Shown here one piece after another: positions 1 to 6,057 of a stretch of 6,872 nt of DNA; the first letter of the stretch is position 1; each line of letters opens with the position of its first letter. Location: NCBI GenBank assembly GCA_043778625.1, contig JAYWFU010000079.1:1-6872 (forward strand). Direction: 5' to 3'. The position numbers and the translations under genes are program-made. A model generated the notes under the pieces. It was not told where the DNA came from. It did no database searches and worked only from the letters and a program-made list of their open reading frames with translations. This DNA is from JACMRI01 sp043778625 (lineage in GTDB: Bacteria; Bacteroidota; Bacteroidia; UBA4408).

Positions 1-77
1 TATTTATTGTAGTTTTGGTGAACCACAAATAAATCCGTTACTAAAGCGATTTAATTGACCCATACTATTAGTTTTAA
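1..77. other. Flank with no recognisable gene
   Basis: No frame gives a convincing product. Frame 2 is open from the left edge to a TGA near position 58 and reads IYCSFGEPQINPLLKRFN, which could be the tail of a gene outside the window or chance. The frame of the downstream RCC1 gene is closed by a TAA at 75-77, and neither of the other frames contains RCC1-type sequence, so the missing front of that gene is not simply frameshifted here. Confidence 0.4.
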
Positions 78-176
78 CAGAAATTTAAACAGGCTCTTAC
101 TAAAGTTAAAAAAGTTGCCTCGGTAGGGCATGCAGACTCCTACACACGTCGTTGTGCATTACGTAACAATGGAGAT

Positions 177-755
177 ATGTTGTGCTGGGGTTACAATGGT
201 TATGGTCATGTGGGAGACGGTAGTACAGTAAATCGTACATCGCCAACCCTAGTTGTGGGCAATGTAAAACAAATGGCATTGGGAGAAATTACCACCTATG
301 CTTTACGTAACAATGGTACTGTATATTCGTGGGGCTACAATGCACATGGGCAAATAGGTAACGGCACCACCACCAACCAGTCAGGACCTACACTAATAGC
401 TTCATTAACCGCTATTGATACAATTATAACTACTACTTATAGGTACGGTACAGCATTTGCAATTAAAAATTCAGGTAATACTGTTTATTCTTGGGGTTAT
501 GCTGGCGATTACGGACAAACTGGTAATGGCACACTAGCAAGTATTTTATTTCCAAGTATTATAAATTTAAAAAATGTAAAAGCAATGACTTCATGCGGTA
601 GTTGGGACAACATTAGTGGCTCTGGCTGGCAAGCCACAAATATGATTGTATTACTTAAAGATGGAGGAGTTAAATGTTGGGGCTATGGAGGAGCAGGAGG
701 TAATGGCAATGCCAATAATATAGGTACCTACACCCCCCAACTTATTAATAGGTAG
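177..755 (+). CDS. RCC1-repeat beta-propeller protein, probably a 5'-truncated fragment
   Basis: Four RCC1-type repeats are visible, each with a core like LRNNGTVYSWGYNAHGQIGN: the hydrophobic-x-N/D-x-G stretch, then the (C/S)WGY signature and a G-x-x-G-N/D-G turn, followed by a P-x-L-(V/I) segment. RCC1 repeats form bladed propellers; bacterial secreted versions are usually much longer, with about seven blades. The first ATG is at 177, but homologous sequence continues upstream in frame (KKVASVGHADSYTRRCALRN, roughly 108-170) back to the TAA at 75-77, with no ATG there. No signal peptide and no T9SS sorting domain can be seen, although relatives are normally exported. I infer a decayed remnant that lost its N-terminal blades and secretion signal; expression from the ATG at 177 would cut the first visible repeat. 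It ends in a TAG just before a repeat-rich intergenic region. The family call is firm; functionality is doubtful. Confidence 0.75.
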   Translation: MLCWGYNGYGHVGDGSTVNRTSPTLVVGNVKQMALGEITTYALRNNGTVYSWGYNAHGQIGNGTTTNQSGPTLIASLTAIDTIITTTYRYGTAFAIKNSGNTVYSWGYAGDYGQTGNGTLASILFPSIINLKNVKAMTSCGSWDNISGSGWQATNMIVLLKDGGVKCWGYGGAGGNGNANNIGTYTPQLINR

Positions 756-768
756 TTAAATAATTAAG

Positions 769-915
769 AGTGCGAGCCATGGGGTCCCCCCCGCTGGCGC
801 GAGCTTGCAGCTCGTGTCCGCTACCATTGTATCAAACCTTATTTTCTTGTTTACTATCATTATTCATTACAATTAGTTTTTATTTTTTAATGAATACGAG
901 CAACATGCTCGCACT
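769..915. repeat. MITE/REP-like unit with 9-bp inverted ends
   Basis: AGTGCGAGC at 769-777 is the exact reverse complement of GCTCGCACT at 907-915, enclosing 147 bp without a gene. The left end holds a GC-rich patch unlike the AT-rich surroundings: GCCA-TGGGG facing CCCC-CGC-TGGC around a C-run at 786-792. Immediately inside lies the hairpin at 798-816. Small non-coding units built from GC hairpins resemble REP or MITE elements moved in trans by transposases; no transposase is present here, so mobility is inference. The unit starts 13 bases after the RCC1 stop codon. Confidence 0.45.
798..816 (+). repeat. GC hairpin, 7-bp stem
   Basis: CGCGAGC at 798-804 pairs with GCTCGTG at 810-816 (one G-T wobble) around the loop TTGCA. 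The tandem copy downstream (1042 onward) begins at CTCGTG, in the right arm of this hairpin, so the hairpin sits at the edge of the duplicated unit. REP-like role is inferred from shape only. Confidence 0.5.
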
Positions 916-1041
916 AGCCTAAACTACACGGAGTATCAATTGTTTCGTGGAGACACTAACCAAGGCGGAAGTAATAATCTTAGTTCAATAATCAAATTCA
1001 ATTTTTAAAAATAAATAATAATAATAACCACAAACAATAAC
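811..1041 (+). repeat. Tandem intergenic repeat, copy A
   Basis: The first 115 bases (811-925) match 1042-1156 with only three substitutions. After a 14-base non-matching spacer, the segment from about 940 (starting TTGTTTCGTGGAGACACTAA) again matches copy B to its end at CCACAAACAA. It contains a perfect short hairpin CGAGCA-ACA-TGCTCG at 897-911. No coding potential beyond a ten-codon ATG frame at 890-922, whose ATG is lost in copy B. Copy A holds only the right arm of the long hairpin found in copy B. Confidence 0.85.
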
Positions 1042-1320
1042 CTCGTGTCCGCTACCATTGTACCAAACCTTATTTTCTTGTTTACTATCATTACTCATTA
1101 CAATTAGTTTTTATTTTTTAATTAATACGAGCAACATGCTCGCACTAGCCTAAACTTAACGGATACCTAACGCTCCTCCTTGGTTCGTGTCCTCACGAAA
1201 CAATTGATACCTTTTTGTTTCGTGGAGACACTAACCAAGGCAGAAGTGATAATCTTAGTTCAATAATCAAATTCAATTTTTAAAAATAAAAAGTAATAAT
1301 AACCACAAACAAAAACCACA
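1042..1320 (+). repeat. Tandem intergenic repeat, copy B, directly upstream of the GlcG-like gene
   Basis: Second copy of the unit at 811-1041. It abuts copy A with no spacer and repeats its small hairpin (CGAGCA-ACA-TGCTCG at 1128-1142). It is longer because 58 bases (1157-1214) replace the 14-base spacer of copy A; the extra sequence supplies the left arm of a long hairpin. It ends a few bases before the ATG at 1327, so it forms the whole leader of that gene, and any promoter or leader element of the gene probably lies inside it and may be duplicated in copy A. I could not identify a convincing Bacteroidota -33/-7 pair. Confidence 0.85.
1178..1240 (+). repeat. Long hairpin with 26-base arms
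   Basis: The left arm 1178-1203 (starts CCTTGGTTCGTGTC, ends CACGAAACAA) pairs with the right arm 1215-1240 (starts TTGTTTCGTG, ends AACCAAGG) at 23 of 26 positions, with an 11-base loop. There is no U-run after it, so it is not a typical intrinsic terminator. It lies about 86 bases before the GlcG-like start codon and could act as a leader-RNA structure or be the footprint of a mobile palindrome; both are inference. Confidence 0.75.
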
Positions 1321-1326
1321 AAAAAA

Positions 1327-1725
1327 ATGAACGTAACATTACAACAAGCCGAAACAATGATAGCCGCCGCTAAGCTAAAAGCTATTGAATTAAACACCAC
1401 AATGAATATATGCATAGTAGATGCAGGTGCCAACTTAGTAGCCTTTGTGCGTATGGATGGAGCTTGGCTAGGCTCAGCAGATATTGCTATAAAAAAAGCA
1501 AAAACAGCACGTTATTTTGATTTTAACACAGGCGTTATCGGAGAATTATCGCAACCGGGTGGCCCCTTGTACAATATTGAGCATTCTAACGGGGGCTTAA
1601 TTACGTTTCCGGGAGGAGTACCTATTAAAAATAATGGTGGTACAGTAATAGGTGCTATAGGGGTAAGTGGCAGTACCGTACAAAACGACCACGAAGTGGC
1701 ACAAGCTGGGGCATTAGCCTTGTAA
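1327..1725 (+). CDS. GlcG/HbpS-family heme-binding-like protein (PF03928)
   Basis: The 132-residue product has the length and motif order of the GlcG/HbpS (formerly DUF336) family: an N-terminal helix with QAETMIAAAKLKAIEL, the strand ICIVDAGANLVAFVRMDGA, then SADIAIKKAKTA, the glycine-rich GGLITFPGGVPI loop, and VIGAIGVSGSTVQND followed by a short C-terminal helix ending AGALAL. Family members are small cytoplasmic or exported alpha/beta proteins that oligomerise; HbpS of Streptomyces binds heme, while GlcG itself is linked to glycolate loci and has no settled reaction. No signal peptide is present, so a cytoplasmic location is likely, unlike the neighbouring genes. The ATG follows an A-rich run (AAAAAAA), usual for Bacteroidota, with no Shine-Dalgarno motif. 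It stands alone between repeat elements on both sides, suggesting a monocistronic unit. Family call strong; substrate unknown. Confidence 0.88.
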   Translation: MNVTLQQAETMIAAAKLKAIELNTTMNICIVDAGANLVAFVRMDGAWLGSADIAIKKAKTARYFDFNTGVIGELSQPGGPLYNIEHSNGGLITFPGGVPIKNNGGTVIGAIGVSGSTVQNDHEVAQAGALAL

Positions 1726-1740
1726 ATTAACCTAAATAAT

Positions 1741-1823
1741 AAGAGTGCGCCACAGTAGGTTCTTTCGGCTATATTTTTGGAGAGGGGTATAGTTGGTTTC
1801 ATGACTACTGGGGCGTTACTCTT
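1741..1823. repeat. 83-bp imperfect inverted-repeat element
   Basis: AAGAGTGCGCCACAGTAG (1741-1758) and the reverse complement of 1805-1823 (AAGAGTAACGCCCCAGTAG) agree at 16 positions, with one gap. Inside, CTATA (1769-1773) pairs with TATAG (1788-1792), extended by two G-T wobbles, so the element can fold as a two-tier stem. It lies 16 bases after the GlcG-like stop and 54 before the next start. It may act as a transcript-end or processing structure, or be a MITE-like insertion. The left end shares its first bases with the unit after the RCC1 gene. Confidence 0.6.
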
Positions 1824-1876
1824 TAATTTACTCAATTAGTACACTAACAAAAAATAATACCTCAATCATTACTTAT

Positions 1877-2575
1877 ATGAGAGCATTTGTTCTAATTATT
1901 ATTTTAACGTATTGTAATATTTTAACTACCTGTGCCCAAAATGTAGGTATTAATACCACCACTCCAGATGTATCGGCAATATTAGATATAACGTCAATTA
2001 ATAAGGGCTTGCTTATGCCTCGTATGACAAGCCTACAGCGCAAAGCCATTGTAAGCCCTACAGCGGGTTTGCAGGTGTATGATACTGAGCTTAAAGGCTA
2101 CTATTATTATGATGGAATAATATGGGATTGTGTAAGCGTAGCGGCAGGTACTGTAACTCACTTTGCTAACGTTACTGCACCACATGGCTACCTCGAGTGT
2201 AACGGTCAGGCCATAAGTAGGACAATATACGCTGAGTTATTTACTGCTATTAGTACCTTGTATGGTGTTGGCGATGGTAGCACAACATTTAACGTACCTG
2301 ACCTACGTGGCGAGTTTGTGCGCGGTGCTGATAACGGTAGAGGAGTAGATGCAGGACGAATATTAGGAACAACGCAAGTAGCATCGGCTGTTAGAAGAGA
2401 AACCGGAATAACGTCTTCGGGAGTAGCTGTTATAACGGTAGGTAACCATGATGGAATATATACTGTAGTAGCATCGGGAGGTGCAGGAGGGGGGGGAGGT
2501 ACTGCGTCAAGTCCGTTAACCTATTATAATGTGCGCCCACGTAATATAGCACTTATGCCTTGTATTAAGTATTAA
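1877..2575 (+). CDS. Secreted protein with NVGIG-type N-terminal module and phage tail-collar domain
   Basis: Residues 1-20 (MRAFVLIIILTYCNILTTCA) form a signal peptide with likely cleavage near CAQ-N. Residues 22-85 carry the Bacteroidota secreted-protein module: NVGINTTTP, AILDITSINKGLLMPRMT, then GLQVYDTELKGYYYYDGIIW. Residues about 91-165 match the phage tail collar domain (PF07484): GTVTHFANVTAPHGYLECNG, then a YAELFTAIST/GVGDGSTTFNVPDLRGEFVRG core, a motif typical of short tail fibres and collar proteins. The chain ends NVRPRNIALMPCIKY, the usual C-terminus of Bacteroidota collar-domain proteins, so the 232-residue gene seems complete. A glycine stretch at residues 201-208 is encoded by a run of eight G. 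No T9SS sorting domain is visible. The product is probably an extracellular or surface protein using a phage-derived fold; its ligand is unknown. The same N-terminal module starts the gene at 6058. Confidence 0.85.
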   Translation: MRAFVLIIILTYCNILTTCAQNVGINTTTPDVSAILDITSINKGLLMPRMTSLQRKAIVSPTAGLQVYDTELKGYYYYDGIIWDCVSVAAGTVTHFANVTAPHGYLECNGQAISRTIYAELFTAISTLYGVGDGSTTFNVPDLRGEFVRGADNGRGVDAGRILGTTQVASAVRRETGITSSGVAVITVGNHDGIYTVVASGGAGGGGGTASSPLTYYNVRPRNIALMPCIKY

Positions 2576-2867
2576 TAAAAACAAACCGTGGTATTTTGCT
2601 TTTACTAATGAGTACACCAGCTCACTTTACGTTAACGCCACTTTATGTTGTTGGCAACTCAATAGTTACTGAACTGCTCAAAAGGAAAATATGTATTCAA
2701 TATCTGTAATAGTCTCTTTAATTAAAAACCCATGGAACTACGAGTATAACATACTTCAGCAAGCTCAATAACCCATAAGAAACATTATCAATAAATCTAG
2801 CATATAAAGCGGCAATATACCAGTATTATCAATAAATCTAACATCTACTATCTAACGTCTCACTACC
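2576..2867. other. Intergenic region without a gene
   Basis: This 292-base AT-rich stretch separates the collar-domain gene from the PKD gene. I see no open frame of note on either strand, no convincing promoter pair and no terminator with a U-run. Its only structure is the direct repeat at 2784-2844. The length is enough for a promoter of the 1000-codon gene that follows. Confidence 0.5.
2784..2844 (+). repeat. Pair of 20-bp direct repeats, 41 bp apart
   Basis: ATTATCAATAAATCTAGCAT at 2784-2803 recurs at 2825-2844 with one change (G to A). The second copy ends 23 bases before the ATG of the PKD gene. Two near-identical sites about four helical turns apart could be operator sites or simply a small duplication; the sequence alone cannot decide. 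Confidence 0.55.
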
Positions 2868-5800
2868 ATGAAAACACTACTAACACTCATTATTATTACG
2901 AGTTCATTTTTAACTTCTCTTGGGCAATGCAGTGCATCATTTACGCTTAACAGTACTGACACCGCTCAAGTATGCAAAGGTGCTACCGTTAATTTTGATG
3001 CCGCTGGTAGCGCACCAACAGCTGGTTTTAGCATTACTAACTATAGTTGGAAATTTACCGATGCCACCACCGCTACAGGTATTACAGCTACTAAAACCTA
3101 TGCAAATTCGGGTGTGTTTAAAGAGCGGTTAACAATAACTGATGGCAATGGTTGCACCAAAACTGTACGTAAAGTGGTGCGTGTGGCCGAGGATATGAAT
3201 TTTTGGGGTACCCATGCCAACCGTACCACCATTTGCCAAGGCGATACTACACTACTAGTGGGGGTAGTACAACAAACCAAAACAACGGTAGTGTTTCCTA
3301 CGCCTGTTAGTAACGGTACGCCAATAACTGATAATGGTGTGTTTACAAGTACCGTTACTTATACCCAGTACGACGATAACGCAGTAATAACTAGTGTTGC
3401 CGATATAGTTAAAGCATGGGCAAATATGCAGCATAGTTACAGTGGCGATTTGTATATCCGCATTGTGTGCCCTAATGGGCAACAGGTATCAGTATATAAT
3501 GTTTCGGGTGGCTACAAAGGCGGTGGAAATGGCGGTACGCCTTTTAATCAAGGAACATATAACTGGACAAGCACCGCAGCCACTCCTATGGCAGGAACAG
3601 GCTTAGCCCCAGGCGATTATTTACCTGCTGCACCTTTTACAAGTTTAATAGGTTGCCCAGCTAACGGAACATGGCAAATTACTATTGGCGATGTGCACAA
3701 CAATGATGTTGGAACTTTATATGGTTTTGGAGTGCAGTTAGCACCTAGCATGTACAAAAGTGGTATATTTAAACCGCTAACAACAGCACAAGCTTGGCAG
3801 GCAAGCCCTGATATTATTACTACAATAAATGATAGCACTGTAATTATAGCTCCCACTACCGCAGGCACGCACAGTTACACGTTTGAGGCAACTAATAATT
3901 TTGGTTGCACGCAAGATACTACCATAACCATAACCGTAAATCCAAAGCCCAATAGTTCGTTTACAAGCAATGTGGTATGCTTAGGCAATGCTACTACATT
4001 TACCAACAATAGTACAATAGCCAACGGGTCGTTGGTAAGTGGCTGGGTATTGGATGCTGTTGCTAATCCGCCACCTACTAGCACTGCTACAAACCCAAGT
4101 TATACTTACGCTAATTGTAACACTAATTACAACGTGGCGTTGCTTACCATTAGCGACAAAGGCTGTAAAGACACTGCCATAGGCATAGCCAAAGCATACT
4201 GCCTGCCCACTGCCAATTTTACTGTAGTTAATGGTTGTGAAGACGATGCTGTTATACAATTTAACAATACATCAATCAACGGAGCGGGTACAATGGGGGT
4301 ACTTAATTATGCTTGGAATTTATCTCCCACACTTACCACAGTTGCCAATCCCACACAAGTGTATACTATGGCAGGTACTAAAAACATAACATTAATAGTT
4401 ACTGATGTTAATAGCTGCAGCGATACGTTTACTGCTCCGTTACAAATATATCCTAAGCCTACGGCTAATTTTACGGTAGATAGTGTGTGTTTTAATACGA
4501 TTAGTAGTTTTACCAACGCTTCCACACTTATTGTTCCTGTGGGTTATACCGATGCTATAAATAACTATCAGTGGAACTATAATTTTGATGGAGTTAATTA
4601 CATCGTAGATGCAACCGCACAAAATACCACACACCTATACACACTGCCCGCTACACAAGTAAAGCCTATTACAAGTTTAATTATTACCACTAATCACGGC
4701 TGTGCCGATACCGTAAGTAATCCCATTATTGTGTGGCCTTTGCCAGTAGCAAGTTATACTATGACCTCGCCATGCTACCCTAACCCCATAGTTTTTACTA
4801 ATGCAAGTAGTATTAATATGGGTACCAATAACAGTACTATGGCAACCATGAGTATTAACTGGGGTAATGGGCAAGCTAGTAACGTTACAGGGTTAAATCA
4901 AACATTAAATTATAACTACACCAGTAGTGGTAATTATATATCGGAATTAAGTGTGGCTACTAACCATGCCTGTACCGCTAAGTTACAAGTACCCATAACC
5001 ATACACGCCAAGCCTGTGGCTAGTTATGTGGCATTGCCCGCTAGTGGATGCTCGCCAGTGTGTGTGTATTTTGTAAATACAAGCACTCAAAACGCATCTC
5101 CAATAGCCGAAAAAATTACCAATTATTCATGGACGTATAATGATTATACGCTAGGCAAGCCCAACGATGATAAGTCGAGTAGCATTAATACCTATCATTG
5201 CTACAAAAACAGTAGCGATACTATCCAATTACACTCGCCACGGCTAATAGTAACAACCTCAATTGGTTGCAAAGACACTATAACGCAAGCCAATGCTATT
5301 GTGGTATATCCATTGCCTATAGCCGGGTTTGAACTGTCGGACGTAAATTTAACAATGCTTAATCCACAGGTAAATATTACTGACCAATCGCACCTTGCCA
5401 ATACTGTTGTGTGGAACTATGGCAATACTGATATTAACAGTGTACATAACCCTACACCACTAACAAGCACAGCGCCGCACCTATACACCTATAATGATAG
5501 TGGCGTATATATTATTAATCAATTAGTGCTTACTAACCACGGTTGTAGAGATAGTGTGGAGCATACCATAACCATAAACCCAGTTTACAGTGTGTTTGTA
5601 CCCAATGCTTTTAGCCCCGATGGCGATGGATTAAATGACTATTTTAAACCACATGGGCAAAATATTAAAACCATTAACCTTATTATATTTAACCGTTGGG
5701 GTGATGTAGTGGCTCGTGTTAATGATATTAACAGCAAGGGCTGGGACGGTACAGATATGCTGCAAAATAAAGTAAGCCAACAAGAAACATATAACTGGAA

Positions 5801-5870
5801 ATTAGAATATATTGATGTATTTAATATAAAACACCAAGGGTTTGTAGGTACGGTTACGTTATTAAAGTAG
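2868..5870 (+). CDS. Secreted PKD-array protein with P-domain-like insert and T9SS type B sorting domain
   Basis: This 1000-residue product starts with a signal peptide (MKTLLTLIIITSSFLTSLGQ). Domains in order: a PKD fold at about 21-105 (NYSWKFTD, then ITDGNGC); a P-domain-like jelly roll at about 141-296 (SYSGDLYIRIVCPNG, then WQITIGDVHNNDVGTLYGFG); an Ig/PKD-like segment to about 361; and six PKD-like repeats starting near 362, 448, 532, 627, 717 and 818. The repeats are mostly joined by P-(K/L)-P-(V/T/I)-A-x-(F/Y) linkers and carry recurrent cysteines and (N/S)-x-G/A-C-x-D signatures. Residues 906-1000 are the CHU_C gliding-motility/T9SS type B signal (TIGR04131): FVPNAFSPDGDGLNDYF, LIIFNRWGDVV, GWDGT, YNWKLEYID, GTVTLLK. 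Such proteins cross the outer membrane through the type IX system and act as large adhesins or matrix proteins; no catalytic domain is seen. The Asp-rich DGDGLND loop probably binds calcium. Start and stop are unambiguous. Confidence 0.92.
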   Translation: MKTLLTLIIITSSFLTSLGQCSASFTLNSTDTAQVCKGATVNFDAAGSAPTAGFSITNYSWKFTDATTATGITATKTYANSGVFKERLTITDGNGCTKTVRKVVRVAEDMNFWGTHANRTTICQGDTTLLVGVVQQTKTTVVFPTPVSNGTPITDNGVFTSTVTYTQYDDNAVITSVADIVKAWANMQHSYSGDLYIRIVCPNGQQVSVYNVSGGYKGGGNGGTPFNQGTYNWTSTAATPMAGTGLAPGDYLPAAPFTSLIGCPANGTWQITIGDVHNNDVGTLYGFGVQLAPSMYKSGIFKPLTTAQAWQASPDIITTINDSTVIIAPTTAGTHSYTFEATNNFGCTQDTTITITVNPKPNSSFTSNVVCLGNATTFTNNSTIANGSLVSGWVLDAVANPPPTSTATNPSYTYANCNTNYNVALLTISDKGCKDTAIGIAKAYCLPTANFTVVNGCEDDAVIQFNNTSINGAGTMGVLNYAWNLSPTLTTVANPTQVYTMAGTKNITLIVTDVNSCSDTFTAPLQIYPKPTANFTVDSVCFNTISSFTNASTLIVPVGYTDAINNYQWNYNFDGVNYIVDATAQNTTHLYTLPATQVKPITSLIITTNHGCADTVSNPIIVWPLPVASYTMTSPCYPNPIVFTNASSINMGTNNSTMATMSINWGNGQASNVTGLNQTLNYNYTSSGNYISELSVATNHACTAKLQVPITIHAKPVASYVALPASGCSPVCVYFVNTSTQNASPIAEKITNYSWTYNDYTLGKPNDDKSSSINTYHCYKNSSDTIQLHSPRLIVTTSIGCKDTITQANAIVVYPLPIAGFELSDVNLTMLNPQVNITDQSHLANTVVWNYGNTDINSVHNPTPLTSTAPHLYTYNDSGVYIINQLVLTNHGCRDSVEHTITINPVYSVFVPNAFSPDGDGLNDYFKPHGQNIKTINLIIFNRWGDVVARVNDINSKGWDGTDMLQNKVSQQETYNWKLEYIDVFNIKHQGFVGTVTLLK

Positions 5871-5889
5871 CAACTCAAGTATCACTAAG

Positions 5890-5911
5890 TACCTACCTAA
5901 TTAGGTAGGTA
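5890..5911. repeat. 22-bp perfect palindrome after the PKD gene
   Basis: TACCTACCTAA (5890-5900) is followed at once by its exact reverse complement TTAGGTAGGTA (5901-5911). It starts 20 bases after the stop codon. As RNA it would make a 9-bp stem with an AAUU loop. It is followed by TAAAAACAG rather than a U-run, so it is a weak fit to an intrinsic terminator; a mRNA-stability hairpin or a dimeric protein-binding site is equally possible. A partial extra copy of the right arm (AATTAGGTAG) lies at 5924-5933. Confidence 0.6.
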
Positions 5912-5948
5912 TAAAAACAGTACAATTAGGTAGTTGTGTAGTAATGCA

Positions 5949-5964
5949 CAATACTTTAGTATTG
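5949..5964. repeat. Short inverted repeat CAATACT-TT-AGTATTG
   Basis: Two perfect 7-base arms separated by TT. It lies between the PKD gene and the next start, about 94 bases upstream of the ATG at 6058. The two-base centre is too tight for a good RNA loop without opening the stem, so a dimeric operator is a reasonable but unproven reading. Confidence 0.4.
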
Positions 5965-6057
5965 GATCTACAATAAAAACAGATACAAGTGCTACTTATT
6001 ACGAGTTAAAAATTTTACTAACTAGTATGTTAACTAACTAATTAAAACAATAACCCC

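Noticed and set aside
890..922. Ten-codon frame MNTSNMLALA in repeat copy A
   Set aside because: Its ATG is changed in copy B, so there is no sign of coding selection.
811..1320. CRISPR array or tandem-repeat cassette
   Set aside because: Only two long copies, no short regularly spaced repeats and no cas genes.
1743..1826. 27-codon open frame reading GSFGYIFGEGYSWFHDYWGV within the inverted repeat
   Set aside because: It looks protein-like but has no start codon and is bounded by stops; the inverted-repeat structure explains the sequence constraint better. It could be a gene remnant, which I cannot show.
1512..1835. Minus-strand frame of 107 codons across the end of the GlcG-like gene and the inverted repeat
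   Set aside because: Antisense to a well-supported gene and with no recognisable motif.
2920..3132. Plus-strand 70-codon frame inside the start of the PKD gene
   Set aside because: Out-of-frame shadow of the signal peptide and first PKD domain; Leu/Pro-rich with no independent support.
3098..5401. Many antisense open frames of 60-92 codons on the minus strand of the PKD gene
   Set aside because: They overlap a gene whose plus-strand protein has clear domain structure throughout; their products are low-complexity, show no motifs and are explained by codon bias of the sense strand.
5890..5920. Rho-independent terminator
   Set aside because: The palindrome is perfect but is followed by A-rich sequence, not a U-run, on the coding strand; kept only as a palindrome.
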